DNA of 25,500 bases from an uncultured Collinsella sp. GTDB taxonomy: Bacteria; Actinomycetota; Coriobacteriia; Coriobacteriales; Coriobacteriaceae. Under the pieces are notes generated by a model that was not told the origin of the DNA, searched no databases, and saw only the letters and a program-made list of their open reading frames with translations. Position numbers and translations under genes: made by a program. Shown one piece after another: positions 7,455 through 15,072 of the stretch. Position 1 is the first letter of the stretch. Each line of letters starts with the position of its first letter. The stretch spans positions 1 through 25,500 of the forward strand of contig CAUFMB010000031.1 of NCBI GenBank assembly GCA_959026535.1. The letters run 5' to 3'.

Positions 7455-8363
7455 ATGTCCAACCATCAGCACACGCTTATCATCGACGGCACCTCGGGCA
7501 TCAGCGGCGACATGACCGTCGCAGCCCTGCTCGACCTGGGCGCCAGCGAGGAGCACCTGCGCGAACAGCTCGCCACGCTGCCGGTCGGCGGCTTTGAGAT
7601 TGCCGTCACCCGCGTAAACAAGCATGGCATCGACGCCTGCGACTTTGACGTTCAGCTGGCAGAGGAGCTCGAGAACCACGACCACGACATGGCCTGGCTC
7701 TACGGCAACGAAGCAGCTGCCGAGCACACACACGAGCATGAGCACCACCATCATGCCCATGGTGAGCACGAGCACCGCCATGGGCACGCGCGTGACCACG
7801 ACCACGACCACGAGGGTCACCATCACGCCCACCACCACCATCACCGTTCTTTGGCGGACGTCACCGCCATCATCGATGGCTCGCAGATGAGTGATGGCGC
7901 CAAGCGACGCGCGCTCGCCATCTTTACCGCACTTGCCGCCGCCGAGGCCAAGGCCCACGGCAAAACGCCCGAGACCGTCATGTTCCACGAGGTAGGCGCC
8001 ATCGATTCCATCGTCGACATCTGCTCGGTCGCCATCTGCCTCGATGACCTGGACGTCGAGGATATTATCGTCGAGTCGCTCTCCGAGGGTCACGGCACCA
8101 TCCACTGCGCCCACGGCCTTATGCCCATCCCGGTGCCCGCCGTCGTCAACCTATGCCAAGCAGGCAATATCGCCCTCACGCCCGCACCGGTCTCCGGCGA
8201 GCTTGTGACGCCCACGGGCGCCGCCATCGTCACCGCGCTGCGTACGTCCGAGCACCTGCCAGTCCGCTACCGCATCGAGGCCGTCGGCTACGGCGCCGGT
8301 AAGCGCCCCTACGAGGGCTGCTCCGGCACGCTCCGCTGCTTGCTCGTTCACGTGGATGCATAG
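7455..8363 (+). CDS. larC: LarC nickel-insertion protein, first domain only (LarC1-like)
   Basis: LarC inserts nickel into the thiolated pincer in a CTP-dependent reaction. The N-terminus carries the family signature DGTSGISGDM (11-20), followed by a nickel-binding histidine-rich stretch at 91-130 with 23 His in 40 residues. Then come VMFHEVGAIDSIVDI, GTIHCAHGLMPIPVPA and TPTGAAIV. The protein ends at AVGYGAGKRPYEG...LRCLLVHVDA, close to where full-length LarC proteins (about 390-420 aa) pass into their C-terminal domain. Here there are 302 aa and a TAG stop, and tetR begins 2 bases later. In L. plantarum LarC1 and LarC2 are joined by a ribosomal frameshift; here no LarC2 sequence follows in any frame. 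A separate LarC2 gene elsewhere is possible. Confidence 0.9.
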   Translation: MSNHQHTLIIDGTSGISGDMTVAALLDLGASEEHLREQLATLPVGGFEIAVTRVNKHGIDACDFDVQLAEELENHDHDMAWLYGNEAAAEHTHEHEHHHHAHGEHEHRHGHARDHDHDHEGHHHAHHHHHRSLADVTAIIDGSQMSDGAKRRALAIFTALAAAEAKAHGKTPETVMFHEVGAIDSIVDICSVAICLDDLDVEDIIVESLSEGHGTIHCAHGLMPIPVPAVVNLCQAGNIALTPAPVSGELVTPTGAAIVTALRTSEHLPVRYRIEAVGYGAGKRPYEGCSGTLRCLLVHVDA

Positions 8364-8365
8364 CC

Positions 8366-8905
8366 ATGGATGCCCGCAAAACCAAAAGCCGCGCCGCTAT
8401 TGTCACGGCGTTTTCCGAGCTCCTTCGCGAGGAGGACTACGGCAAGATCACCGTCGGCGACATCATCGCATGCGCTCACGTAGGCCGCGCGACATTCTAC
8501 GGTCTCTTTAAGAGCAAAGACGACCTACTGTCCGAGCTCGTGAGCGACATCTGCACCCACGCCCTCGACGACGATGGCACACCACTCGACGACCTGCTCG
8601 TGCAGGTCGAGCACATTCTCAACAACCTCTGGGAGCGTCGCCAGGGCGTTCGAGCCCTCGTAGCCGGTGCCGGCTCACGCGTCTTCGCCGACAGCTTGCG
8701 CAAGACCATCATGTCACGAGCAGCCGAAACCGTCCCTACCGACCCAAACGGCCCCGCCGCCACCATGGACCGCAGCTTCCTACTACACCACATAGCCTCA
8801 AGCTTCGTAGGAATGGTCCAATGGTGGGCCTGGCACAACTTCCAAGCAGATAAAGCCGACGTAGCCAAAGACTACCTCTCAGCCATCAAGCCCCTCTTCA
8901 ACTAA
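8366..8905 (+). CDS. TetR/AcrR-family transcriptional regulator
   Basis: A 179-aa DNA-binding protein. Residues 1-55 form the TetR helix-turn-helix: SRAAIVTAFSELL, YGKITVGDIIACAHVGRATFYGLFKSKDDLL. The C-terminal ligand domain includes FVGMVQWWAWHNF, like TetR_C_8-type (DhaS-like) regulators, which often act as activators or coregulators of small-metabolite operons. The ATG at 8366 lies 2 nt after the larC stop, so translation is probably coupled. Its position makes it a good candidate for controlling the two lar promoters, but its ligand and its site are not known from the sequence. Its 3' end shifts to lower GC and commoner A-ending codons. Confidence 0.88.
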   Translation: MDARKTKSRAAIVTAFSELLREEDYGKITVGDIIACAHVGRATFYGLFKSKDDLLSELVSDICTHALDDDGTPLDDLLVQVEHILNNLWERRQGVRALVAGAGSRVFADSLRKTIMSRAAETVPTDPNGPAATMDRSFLLHHIASSFVGMVQWWAWHNFQADKADVAKDYLSAIKPLFN

Positions 8906-9061
8906 GTAAGAAGCTCATCCCAAAGCATCGCCCCAACCCAGGCCGCCACGCATCCCAAAGTGTCATTCACACTTCAACGCCCCTAACAGCAACAAGCCCC
9001 TCCCATCCAAATTCAGATTTATATGTTGGGTTGCTTACTCGAGCGCAACAAAGACCCCGCA

Positions 9062-9186
9062 GCCGTCCGCATGGGGTAACTTCCCAGCGCACTCCGCAGG
9101 ACGAAAGAACCCCCGCCGCACGAAGTGCGCAGCGGGGGTTCTTTCATGTCCGAGGACGCGCTGGGAAGTTACCCCATGCGGACGGC
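9062..9186. terminator. Nested 125-nt hairpin: bidirectional terminator between tetR and larD
   Basis: Outer arms 9062-9090 and 9158-9186 are perfectly complementary over 29 bp. Inside lies an asymmetric internal loop (left ACTCCGCA, right GAGGAC), then a 4-bp helix GGAC/GTCC, then a perfect 14-bp stem GAAAGAACCCCCGC (9103-9116) / GCGGGGGTTCTTTC (9132-9145). The stem is capped by GCAC-GAA-GTGC. The AAAG/CTTT flanks make the inner stem a two-way intrinsic terminator for the convergent genes. The core is shared with the element at 12097-12235, whose outer arms have a different sequence. I see nothing in 8906-9061 apart from low-complexity CCCAAAG-rich sequence. Confidence 0.85.
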
Positions 9187-9207
9187 GGACAACCATGTAG
9201 CCTTGGA

Positions 9208-9939
9208 CTAGAACATGCCCAAGAAACCGTGCACAAACAGCGCGGCCAGAGCGGCACCGATAAACGGTGCGATGCCAGGAACAAGCAGGCCGTACTTCCA
9301 GTTGTTGTCGGCCTTGTTCTTGATCGGCAGCACCTGATAGGCCATGCGAGGACCAAGGTCACGAGCCTGGTTCATGGCGAAGCCGGTGATACCGCCCATG
9401 CCCATGCCAACAGCCCAAACGATCAGACCGACGCAGATGGCGAGCATCAGAACGTTCTCGCCGGAGCGGCTAGCGGCAGCAAGGATGGCACTGATGAACA
9501 CGAAGGTGCAGATAGCCTCGCAGAAGAAGTTGCGGGCATAGTTCGTGCCCTCGGTGGTGGGGTTGGTCGAGAAGATGTTGCGCTGGGCAACGGGGTCGAC
9601 GACGCCCTCGGAAGCCTTGAACTCATCGGCATACATAAGCCAAGCGATTACGGCGCCCACAAAGCCGCCGAGCATATCGGCAATCATGAAGGGGATGCAG
9701 CTACTCCACGGCACCAGGCCTACGATGCACTGAGCAAGCACCATGGCGGGGTTCATGCACACGGCACCGCCAAAGACAAACAGGCAGACCGAGATGCCAA
9801 AAGACCAGGTGGTGATGGCAAACATGTGGCCGGAGCCCTGATACTTGGTGCCCTTGAGCACAGTATCACAGTGCACGCCCACGCCAAAGATAATCATGAG
9901 GGCCGTTGCGCCGAATTCGCAGAGGAGTTTGGTAAGCAT
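9208..9939 (-). CDS. larD: LarD-like lactate/glycerol channel (MIP/aquaglyceroporin family)
   Basis: Six-helix channel protein of 243 aa in the cytoplasmic membrane. In L. plantarum the larA-linked aquaglyceroporin LarD carries D- and L-lactic acid. The first half-helix motif is NPA (63-65, in CMNPAMVLAQ). The second is NQA (190-192), followed by the normal RDLGPR with the selectivity-filter Arg193 and the Asp typical of glycerol-type channels. Pro-to-Gln at the second NPA is unusual. The ATG at 9939 has AAGG ahead. It lies 49 nt after larA on the same strand and ends 21 nt before the shared terminator. Function as LarD rests on family plus neighbourhood; a plain glycerol facilitator is the alternative. 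Confidence 0.88.
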   Translation of the reverse strand: MLTKLLCEFGATALMIIFGVGVHCDTVLKGTKYQGSGHMFAITTWSFGISVCLFVFGGAVCMNPAMVLAQCIVGLVPWSSCIPFMIADMLGGFVGAVIAWLMYADEFKASEGVVDPVAQRNIFSTNPTTEGTNYARNFFCEAICTFVFISAILAAASRSGENVLMLAICVGLIVWAVGMGMGGITGFAMNQARDLGPRMAYQVLPIKNKADNNWKYGLLVPGIAPFIGAALAALFVHGFLGMF

Positions 9940-9988
9940 AAAACCTTATCTTTCTTGTCGGTTATAAACGATTCGTTTAGGCCGCGCA

Positions 9989-11266
9989 CTAGTGCTGCGC
10001 GACGACAACACCCAGGCCATCGGGAATGACGGCCACCTTGGCGTCAGCACCCTTCATCTCAAAGGCGAGCTTGAGCGCCTCCTCGAGGGTGTTAACCGGC
10101 GTCATGTGCATATCCTTAATCATCTGGTGATCGCACAGGTCGGTGACCATGATCACAGGGTGATGTGCCAGGATGCGGGCGAAAATCTGGCTCGTCCACT
10201 GGTCGGGCAGGGTCTCGTCCTTGGGACGATCGATGCAGGCGCGCTCAAACTCTGCCGGATCGTTGTCGGCGATGTTGTGATAGAAGCCCTCGCCACCGTG
10301 ACCGTCGGCGCAACCGGCAACGTCGATAATCACGCCGCCTTCGGGAAGCGTGGCCTCGGCAGAGCACATGCCCTTTACAGCCTGGTAGATGTTCTGGTCG
10401 AGCGGGTAGCCGCCGTTGGTGGTGATGGCAATCTCGCACTCGACGGGCTCAACGCCGGCAAGGCTCTTCACGAACTCGCAGCCAGCCTCGTGTGCCTTAT
10501 GGATGTCGCCAGCGAAGGAGCCAATGACCTCGTGCTTGCCGTTGAGCACCACGTTCAGAACAAAGGCAAGGTGAGCCATCTCGGCAGCGGCAAACATGTC
10601 CTCGCTCACGTGATTGTGGCAAAGGTTGCCTGCGCGCGAATGGGAATCGTTCACAAACTGACCGTTGTGGTTGTACATGATGGTCTTGTAGCTGGCGATA
10701 CCGGGCAGCACGGACTTACGGCTGCCAGAGAAACCGGCAAAGAAGTGCGGCTCAATAAAGCCCTCGGCAAGCAGCAGATCGCAATCGGCCGCAATCTTGT
10801 TGATGATGCACTCGCCACCAGAAGGCAGGGTGCCGATCTTTTTCATCATGCTGTCGTCAGTCGCGACGTGCATAACGATTTCCTCGTTGGCAACGATCTC
10901 CTCGCCATACTTGTTGACGAGCTCCTCATGCGTCGACGGACGGTGCATACCCGTAGCAACCAAAATACGAACTCGAGCCTCGGGCGCAGCGGAATGGATG
11001 TGATGCAGCAGAATAGGCATCGTCACACGCGAGGGAACGGGGCGCGTATGGTCGGAGCTGATGATGACAATATCCTTCTTGCCAGCACAAAGCTCCTCGA
11101 TCGAAGGCGAGCCATAAGGGTTGGCAAGCGATTCCTCTACCAGCTCTTCCTGCGATTTTGTGGTCTTAAACTCGTTTTGATGACCTTCCATCACACCCGC
11201 GAAGTTCTTATCCTCGAGCTCCAGATGCAACGTCTTGTGGTCAAACGGCAGTTCACATTCAAACAA
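9989..11266 (-). CDS. larA: Lactate racemase LarA (nickel-pincer enzyme)
   Basis: Interconverts L- and D-lactate using the Ni pyridinium-3,5-bisthiocarboxylic mononucleotide cofactor. With a TTG start at 11266 the protein has 425 aa, and its numbering coincides with L. plantarum LarA at every key residue: Arg75 (SSDHTRP), catalytic His108 (ATGMHRP) and His174 (GFIEPHFFAGFSG), cofactor-binding Lys184 (SGSRKSVLPG) and Ni ligand His200 (YNHNG). AGGAAGAGGG lies 9 bases before the TTG, and no ATG is well placed. In-frame extension to 11503 would add 79 residues with no family match. Downstream larD follows after 49 nt. Family members can racemise other 2-hydroxyacids, but this sequence is close to true lactate racemase. 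Confidence 0.95.
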   Translation of the reverse strand: MFECELPFDHKTLHLELEDKNFAGVMEGHQNEFKTTKSQEELVEESLANPYGSPSIEELCAGKKDIVIISSDHTRPVPSRVTMPILLHHIHSAAPEARVRILVATGMHRPSTHEELVNKYGEEIVANEEIVMHVATDDSMMKKIGTLPSGGECIINKIAADCDLLLAEGFIEPHFFAGFSGSRKSVLPGIASYKTIMYNHNGQFVNDSHSRAGNLCHNHVSEDMFAAAEMAHLAFVLNVVLNGKHEVIGSFAGDIHKAHEAGCEFVKSLAGVEPVECEIAITTNGGYPLDQNIYQAVKGMCSAEATLPEGGVIIDVAGCADGHGGEGFYHNIADNDPAEFERACIDRPKDETLPDQWTSQIFARILAHHPVIMVTDLCDHQMIKDMHMTPVNTLEEALKLAFEMKGADAKVAVIPDGLGVVVAQH

Positions 11267-11383
11267 TGACGAGCGCCCTCTTCCTTTCAACTGACACACT
11301 AGATAAACCGTTGGAAGGATACGCCGCTCACCGAAAAACACCACCGTCCACCGACTCATTAACACAACGTTCATATTTGACCC

Positions 11384-11419
11384 ACAACAAAACAACCGCG
11401 ATCCCAAACAGGACCGCGG
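11384..11419 (-). terminator. Hairpin with U-rich tail in the larA leader (possible attenuator)
   Basis: On the minus strand CCGCGGTCC pairs over 9 bp (one G-U) with GGATCGCGG across a 6-nt loop (11396-11419), followed by TTGTTTTGTTG. It lies about 120 bases before the larA start codon, downstream of the proposed promoter. It could therefore terminate transcription early or end an upstream transcript. Either reading is inference. Confidence 0.45.
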
Positions 11420-11422
11420 CCG

Positions 11423-11446
11423 CCTGTCAAAGACACTATAGACAGG
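11423..11446 (-). promoter_or_regulatory. Candidate larAD promoter with inverted repeat
   Basis: On the minus strand CCTGTC and GACAGG flank a 12-bp spacer that begins with the -10-like TATAGT (11435-11440). The stretch CTGTC followed by TATAGT also occurs at the larB promoter (there with one extra C), and both sites have an inverted repeat with a 12-bp spacer. No good -35 is visible, so an activator may be needed. It implies a leader of about 160 nt. Confidence 0.4.
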
Positions 11447-11500
11447 ATGATTTACGCAGCGCCGAGGCAAACATCTAGCCCGAGACGTACGCACGTAAGC

Positions 11501-11540
11501 CATTTTGCATAAATGCGTTAATTAATTGCATAAAATGGCG
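11501..11540. promoter_or_regulatory. AT-rich palindromic/direct-repeat site upstream of larA
   Basis: TTGCATAAA occurs at 11505-11513 and 11526-11534, 21 bp apart (two helical turns). Around them CCATTTTGCATAA and TTGCATAAAATGG form an imperfect inverted repeat centred on the palindrome TTAATTAA. It is a plausible regulator site 60-110 bp upstream of the larA promoter. No regulator can be named. Confidence 0.35.
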
Positions 11541-11546
11541 CATGGT

Positions 11547-11857
11547 TTTCTAGCCGTAACAGGGTAGTGCCCTCCGGAGCGTGCATTTTTGCGAGTATTC
11601 AGCATCGCGGGATAAGATTTTGGTGTCAAAAGTCTTTCAAAAGGTAGATAGTCCTCATGACTCGTCCCATCTGGATAGCATGCGGCGAGAAACCAGCCAT
11701 ATATAAACATCGCCAAAGCCCAATCGTCGTGCAAAAGCATCAACAGGGGCCGCGAACGTCACCCATAGCCTTATGCACCAATCTTTGGCTGCTGAAAACT
11801 CCGTTTTTTGCACGTCGTCCCAAGCACCACCCTCACCCAGCGGCTGATCCGCCGTAA
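11547..11857. other. Low-GC non-coding stretch, no convincing gene
   Basis: Between the larA upstream region and the first hairpin-element copy the GC content drops and no gene is convincing. Two overlapping minus-strand open frames (11522-11743 and 11655-11909) lack good start sites and familiar motifs. A degraded gene or transferred fragment is possible. Confidence 0.4.
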
Positions 11858-11939
11858 ACCGAGGACGAAAGGACCCGATGGGTTTCCCTCTGAATGCACT
11901 CCGCAGCACGAAGCCCCTTCCAAACGCGCGAAGCGCGCC
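11858..11939. repeat. Half copy of the nested hairpin element
   Basis: Bases 11858-11918 repeat 12097-12157 almost exactly at an offset of 239 bp. Bases 11872-11897 are the exact reverse complement of the right outer arm at 12208-12233. The core CACTCCGCAGCACGAAGCCCC and a GCGC-GAA-GCGC apical hairpin (11926-11939) are present, but the matching right arm is missing. It reads as a decayed or partial copy. Confidence 0.75.
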
Positions 11940-12004
11940 ATTAATTCCCCCAGCCAGTAATCCGCCGAAGACCGGACATCGCAGGGCCCGCCATTAGTTT
12001 ACTT

Positions 12005-12065
12005 TTAGGCACACTCCGCAGGACGCAAGAAGCCCTCGCCGCACTCCACGCTATGCGCGAAGCGC
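12005..12065. repeat. Degenerate copy of the nested hairpin element core
   Basis: Contains CACTCCGCAGGACGCAAGAAG and GCGCGAAGCGCGCC (12052-12065), both shared with the neighbouring copies, but the outer arms are lost. It lies between the half copy and the intact copy. Confidence 0.6.
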
Positions 12066-12096
12066 GCCTTATTCCCTTTAGCTTTAACCCCAGAAG

Positions 12097-12235
12097 ACCG
12101 AGGACGAAGGGATCCGATGGGTTTCCCTCTGAATGCACTCCGCAGCACGAAGCCCCCTTATCCGCAGCTCCGAAGGAGCAGGATAAGGGGGCTTCAAGTG
12201 CGAGGACGCATTCAGAGGGAAACCCATCGGGTCCC
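12097..12235 (-). terminator. Nested hairpin element and terminator after ppc
   Basis: Outer arms 12111-12136 and 12208-12233 pair over 26 bp with one T-G. The inner stem GAAGCCCCCTTATCC (12149-12163) / GGATAAGGGGGCTTC (12181-12195) is perfect and is capped by GCTCC-GAA-GGAGC. The core motifs CACTCCGCAGCACG on the left and GTGCGAGGACG on the right match those at 9062-9186, with a G-to-C / C-to-G compensatory change in the 4-bp helix. It begins 24 bases past the ppc stop, and the minus strand would read it as the ppc terminator. Confidence 0.8.
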
Positions 12236-12258
12236 GGTGAGAGCCACAGGGCTATCGA

Positions 12259-15072
12259 TTACCCCGTGTTCTGCAGTCCTGCCGAGACGCCGGTCACAGT
12301 CGAAAGAATCAGGCTCATGTACTCGGCCTTCTTCTCCTCGGCCATCTCGTCCTGGTTCATACGCACCTCGCGAAGGGCGCGGACCTGGGCGATGGACAGG
12401 GCGTCGACATAGGGGTTACGCACGCGGACGGCGCAGCCGAGCACGCGGCGGCGCTGCAGCGGCCACTCGTCACCGACGATGGCAAGGACCCACTTACGGG
12501 TGAGCTGCATCTCGGTGAAGACCTTCTCGGACAGATCCTGGCGATCGCCCAGGTGCAGATACATCTTGGCGATGCGCTGATCGGTCTTAGCGATCGACAT
12601 CTCGATGTTGTCAATGAACGTGCGGAAGAACGGCCACTCCTGGTAGGCAGCCTTGAGCTGGTCAAGATCACCAAGCTGCTCGCAGGCGGTGCCCAGGCCG
12701 TACCAAGCGGCCAGGTTAATGCGCGCCTGGCTCCAGCTGAAGATCCACGGAATGGTACGCAGGTCATCGAGCGACTTGGCGCCCAGGCCGCGCTTGGCGG
12801 GACGCGAGCCGATCGGCAGCAGACCGACCTCGGTCAGCGGCGTCACGGTCGAGAACCACGGTGTAAAGTCCTCGGTGTTCAGCAGGTCCAGATAGCGCTC
12901 GTGGCTTGCGGCGTTGAGCTTCTCGGCCATATTCCAGAACTTCTGCGTGGTCTCGGTGTTGGTCTTCTCGACACTCGGGGCCGACTGCAAAAGCGTTGCG
13001 GCGGCAACGGACTCAACATGACGCTGAGCCAGCGTGCGGTTGCCGTAACGGGCAAAGATGACCTCGCCCTGCTCGGTGAGCTTAAAGAAGCAGTTGACCG
13101 AACCCTTGGGCTGCGCAAGAACGGCCTTGTTGGCCGGGCCGCCACCACGGCCCACGGCACCGCCGCGGCCGTGCATGAGCACCAGGTCGATATCGTTCTT
13201 CTCTGCCCACTTGGCGATGCGCTCCTGCGCGGAGTGCAGCGCAAGCATGGCCGTGGTAGGACCGGCATCCTTGGAGGAGTCGGAGTAGCCCAGCATGACC
13301 TCCATGCGGCGGTTGGTCTGGGCAAGGCGCTTTTGCACCACGGGCAGCGTAAGCATCTGGTCGAGCACGTCAACGCAGCCCTCGAGGTCCTCGAGCTGCT
13401 CGAACAGCGGGATCACGTCGAGCTCGGGGACATCCTCCTCGTGTGCGAAGGACAGGTGGGCCAGCTCAAAGACGTCGGCCACATGCTGGGCGCTCTTGGT
13501 GAACGAGATGATGTAGCGGTGCGCCATCTTCTTGCCGTAGCGCTTTTGGATGGAGCCGATAGCGCGGAAGGTGTCGATGACCTCGCGCGTCATGGGCTGC
13601 AGGTCGCCATGGATACCGTTCTCGTGGATATCCTTAAGGGCGCGGGCATGCACCACGGAGTGCTGACGGAACTCCATCTCGACCATATGGAAGCCGAAGG
13701 ACTCGACCTGCCAGATGATGGTCTGGACCGGGCCGTAGGCGGCACGGACGGCACCGCAGGCGGCCAGCGAGCGCTGGACGACGCGCAGGTCATCCAGGAA
13801 CTCGTCGGCGCTGTGGTACATGGTGTCGGTGATACGGCGCACGGTGGCGTTCAGACGATCGGCCATGACGAGCATGACGGCGCGATGCGGCTCGTGCTCG
13901 GAGATCAGCTCGGCGCGGGCCGTGTACCGAGGGCTCATCTCGACCTGATGGTTCCACAGGTTAATGAGCGCGGCAGAAGGCTTGCTGTAGGTGGCCTCGA
14001 GCGTGAGGTTACGGCCGATGCGGCGGCATTTGTCCTCGAGTTTGAGCACCATGTGGGTGAAGTACTTGGCGGCGACCTCGCGGCTCACCTTGGCGGTGAC
14101 GTTGGGGTTACCGTCGCGGTCGGAACAGATCCAGCTGCCGGGGTGGAAGAACGCCGGGCACAGCGGCGGCACAGTGCCGGCCTTGTCGCCCAGCACCCAG
14201 TCGTCAAAACGACGATAGATGACGGGGATAACGTCGAACAGCGTGTTATCGAAGATGTCGATGATGGTATCGGCTTCCTCGACCGGCGTGGGCTTCTTGA
14301 GCGCGATGGGGCTCGTACGCACCAAGGCGTCGATCTCCTGCAGCATATGGCGCTCGTTCTCCACCAGGTCGGAGCCGCCCAGACGCGGACGCTCCTCCAG
14401 CAGGTTGGAGATACGGCGAATCTTGCCCTCGACGGCCTTACGACGGGCCTCAGTGGGATGCGCGGTAAAGACGGGGTGGAACTCAAGCTTGCCGAGCAGC
14501 TCGTTGGCACCCTCGACGCCCATCTCGTTTACCAACTGGTGATAGGCGACGGTGAGTTCGTTGGCGGGATCGACCTCGGTATCGGTCGATGCGCCGGCCT
14601 CGCGCTCACGCAGCTGCGCGACACGGTAGTTCTCCTCCGACAGGTTAGCCAGATGGAAGAAGCTCGTAAAGGCGCGGACGATAACCTGCTGCTTATCGAG
14701 CGGCAGGCTGTCGATCAGATCGACGACCTCACGAAACGCCACGGCGGTGGGCTCGTCGGCAGTGGGCACGCCCTGCTCGTCGACGGACTCGTCGGCAGCA
14801 CGCGTGCCGGGGTTTCCGGCGTTGGCCACAATCTCGGCTGTCAAAATCTTGTCGAACAGGTCCGCGATCTCGGGATCATACTCGCTAAGCACACGGCGCT
14901 CCAGGCGCAAGAACAGCGCCAGATTGTCGCGCAGCTCCTCGGGGATCTCGATCTCGGCGAGACGCTCCTTGGATTCGGCATTCGAGCCGATTCGGTTAAC
15001 GAGGCGGTTGACCACGGCAGCGACACGCGCCGCGGCTTCGGGTACAGACTGGTTGCTTAGGTTCTCAGCCAC
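12259..15072 (-). CDS. ppc: Phosphoenolpyruvate carboxylase
   Basis: Cytosolic enzyme adding bicarbonate to PEP to give oxaloacetate, the anaplerotic CO2-fixing step. About 937 aa, the bacterial length. Diagnostic segments are all present in order: FTAHPTEARR with the catalytic His near residue 205, GSWICSDRDGNPNVT, LGYSDSSKDAG, HGRGGAVGRGGGP and the C-terminal tetrapeptide QNTG. I favour the GTG at 15072, with GGGAGG five bases ahead. The ATG at 15084 has its Shine-Dalgarno only 1-2 bases away, too close. A -10 TATAAT lies at 15117-15122. It is monocistronic, ending at the nested hairpin. hisS lies upstream on the same strand with a terminator between. Confidence 0.97.
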   Translation of the reverse strand: MAENLSNQSVPEAAARVAAVVNRLVNRIGSNAESKERLAEIEIPEELRDNLALFLRLERRVLSEYDPEIADLFDKILTAEIVANAGNPGTRAADESVDEQGVPTADEPTAVAFREVVDLIDSLPLDKQQVIVRAFTSFFHLANLSEENYRVAQLREREAGASTDTEVDPANELTVAYHQLVNEMGVEGANELLGKLEFHPVFTAHPTEARRKAVEGKIRRISNLLEERPRLGGSDLVENERHMLQEIDALVRTSPIALKKPTPVEEADTIIDIFDNTLFDVIPVIYRRFDDWVLGDKAGTVPPLCPAFFHPGSWICSDRDGNPNVTAKVSREVAAKYFTHMVLKLEDKCRRIGRNLTLEATYSKPSAALINLWNHQVEMSPRYTARAELISEHEPHRAVMLVMADRLNATVRRITDTMYHSADEFLDDLRVVQRSLAACGAVRAAYGPVQTIIWQVESFGFHMVEMEFRQHSVVHARALKDIHENGIHGDLQPMTREVIDTFRAIGSIQKRYGKKMAHRYIISFTKSAQHVADVFELAHLSFAHEEDVPELDVIPLFEQLEDLEGCVDVLDQMLTLPVVQKRLAQTNRRMEVMLGYSDSSKDAGPTTAMLALHSAQERIAKWAEKNDIDLVLMHGRGGAVGRGGGPANKAVLAQPKGSVNCFFKLTEQGEVIFARYGNRTLAQRHVESVAAATLLQSAPSVEKTNTETTQKFWNMAEKLNAASHERYLDLLNTEDFTPWFSTVTPLTEVGLLPIGSRPAKRGLGAKSLDDLRTIPWIFSWSQARINLAAWYGLGTACEQLGDLDQLKAAYQEWPFFRTFIDNIEMSIAKTDQRIAKMYLHLGDRQDLSEKVFTEMQLTRKWVLAIVGDEWPLQRRRVLGCAVRVRNPYVDALSIAQVRALREVRMNQDEMAEEKKAEYMSLILSTVTGVSAGLQNTG

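Noticed and set aside
8363..8905. LarC2 fused through a ribosomal frameshift
   Set aside because: The sequence after the larC stop encodes a clear TetR protein from base 8366 and no LarC C-terminal domain appears in any frame.
9062..9186. Insertion-sequence ends or a MITE
   Set aside because: Outer arms differ between the two loci, no flanking target duplication is evident and there is no transposase. The shared part is the inner core, which suits an RNA motif better, although a mobile origin is not excluded.
11267..11503. Extension of larA to 11503
   Set aside because: It would add 79 residues with no counterpart in LarA. The TTG at 11266 reproduces the L. plantarum residue numbering exactly and has a ribosome binding site.
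11522..11909. Two small minus-strand open frames (73 and 84 codons)
   Set aside because: They overlap in different frames, lack ribosome binding sites and known motifs, and run into repeat-element sequence. At most this is a degraded gene.
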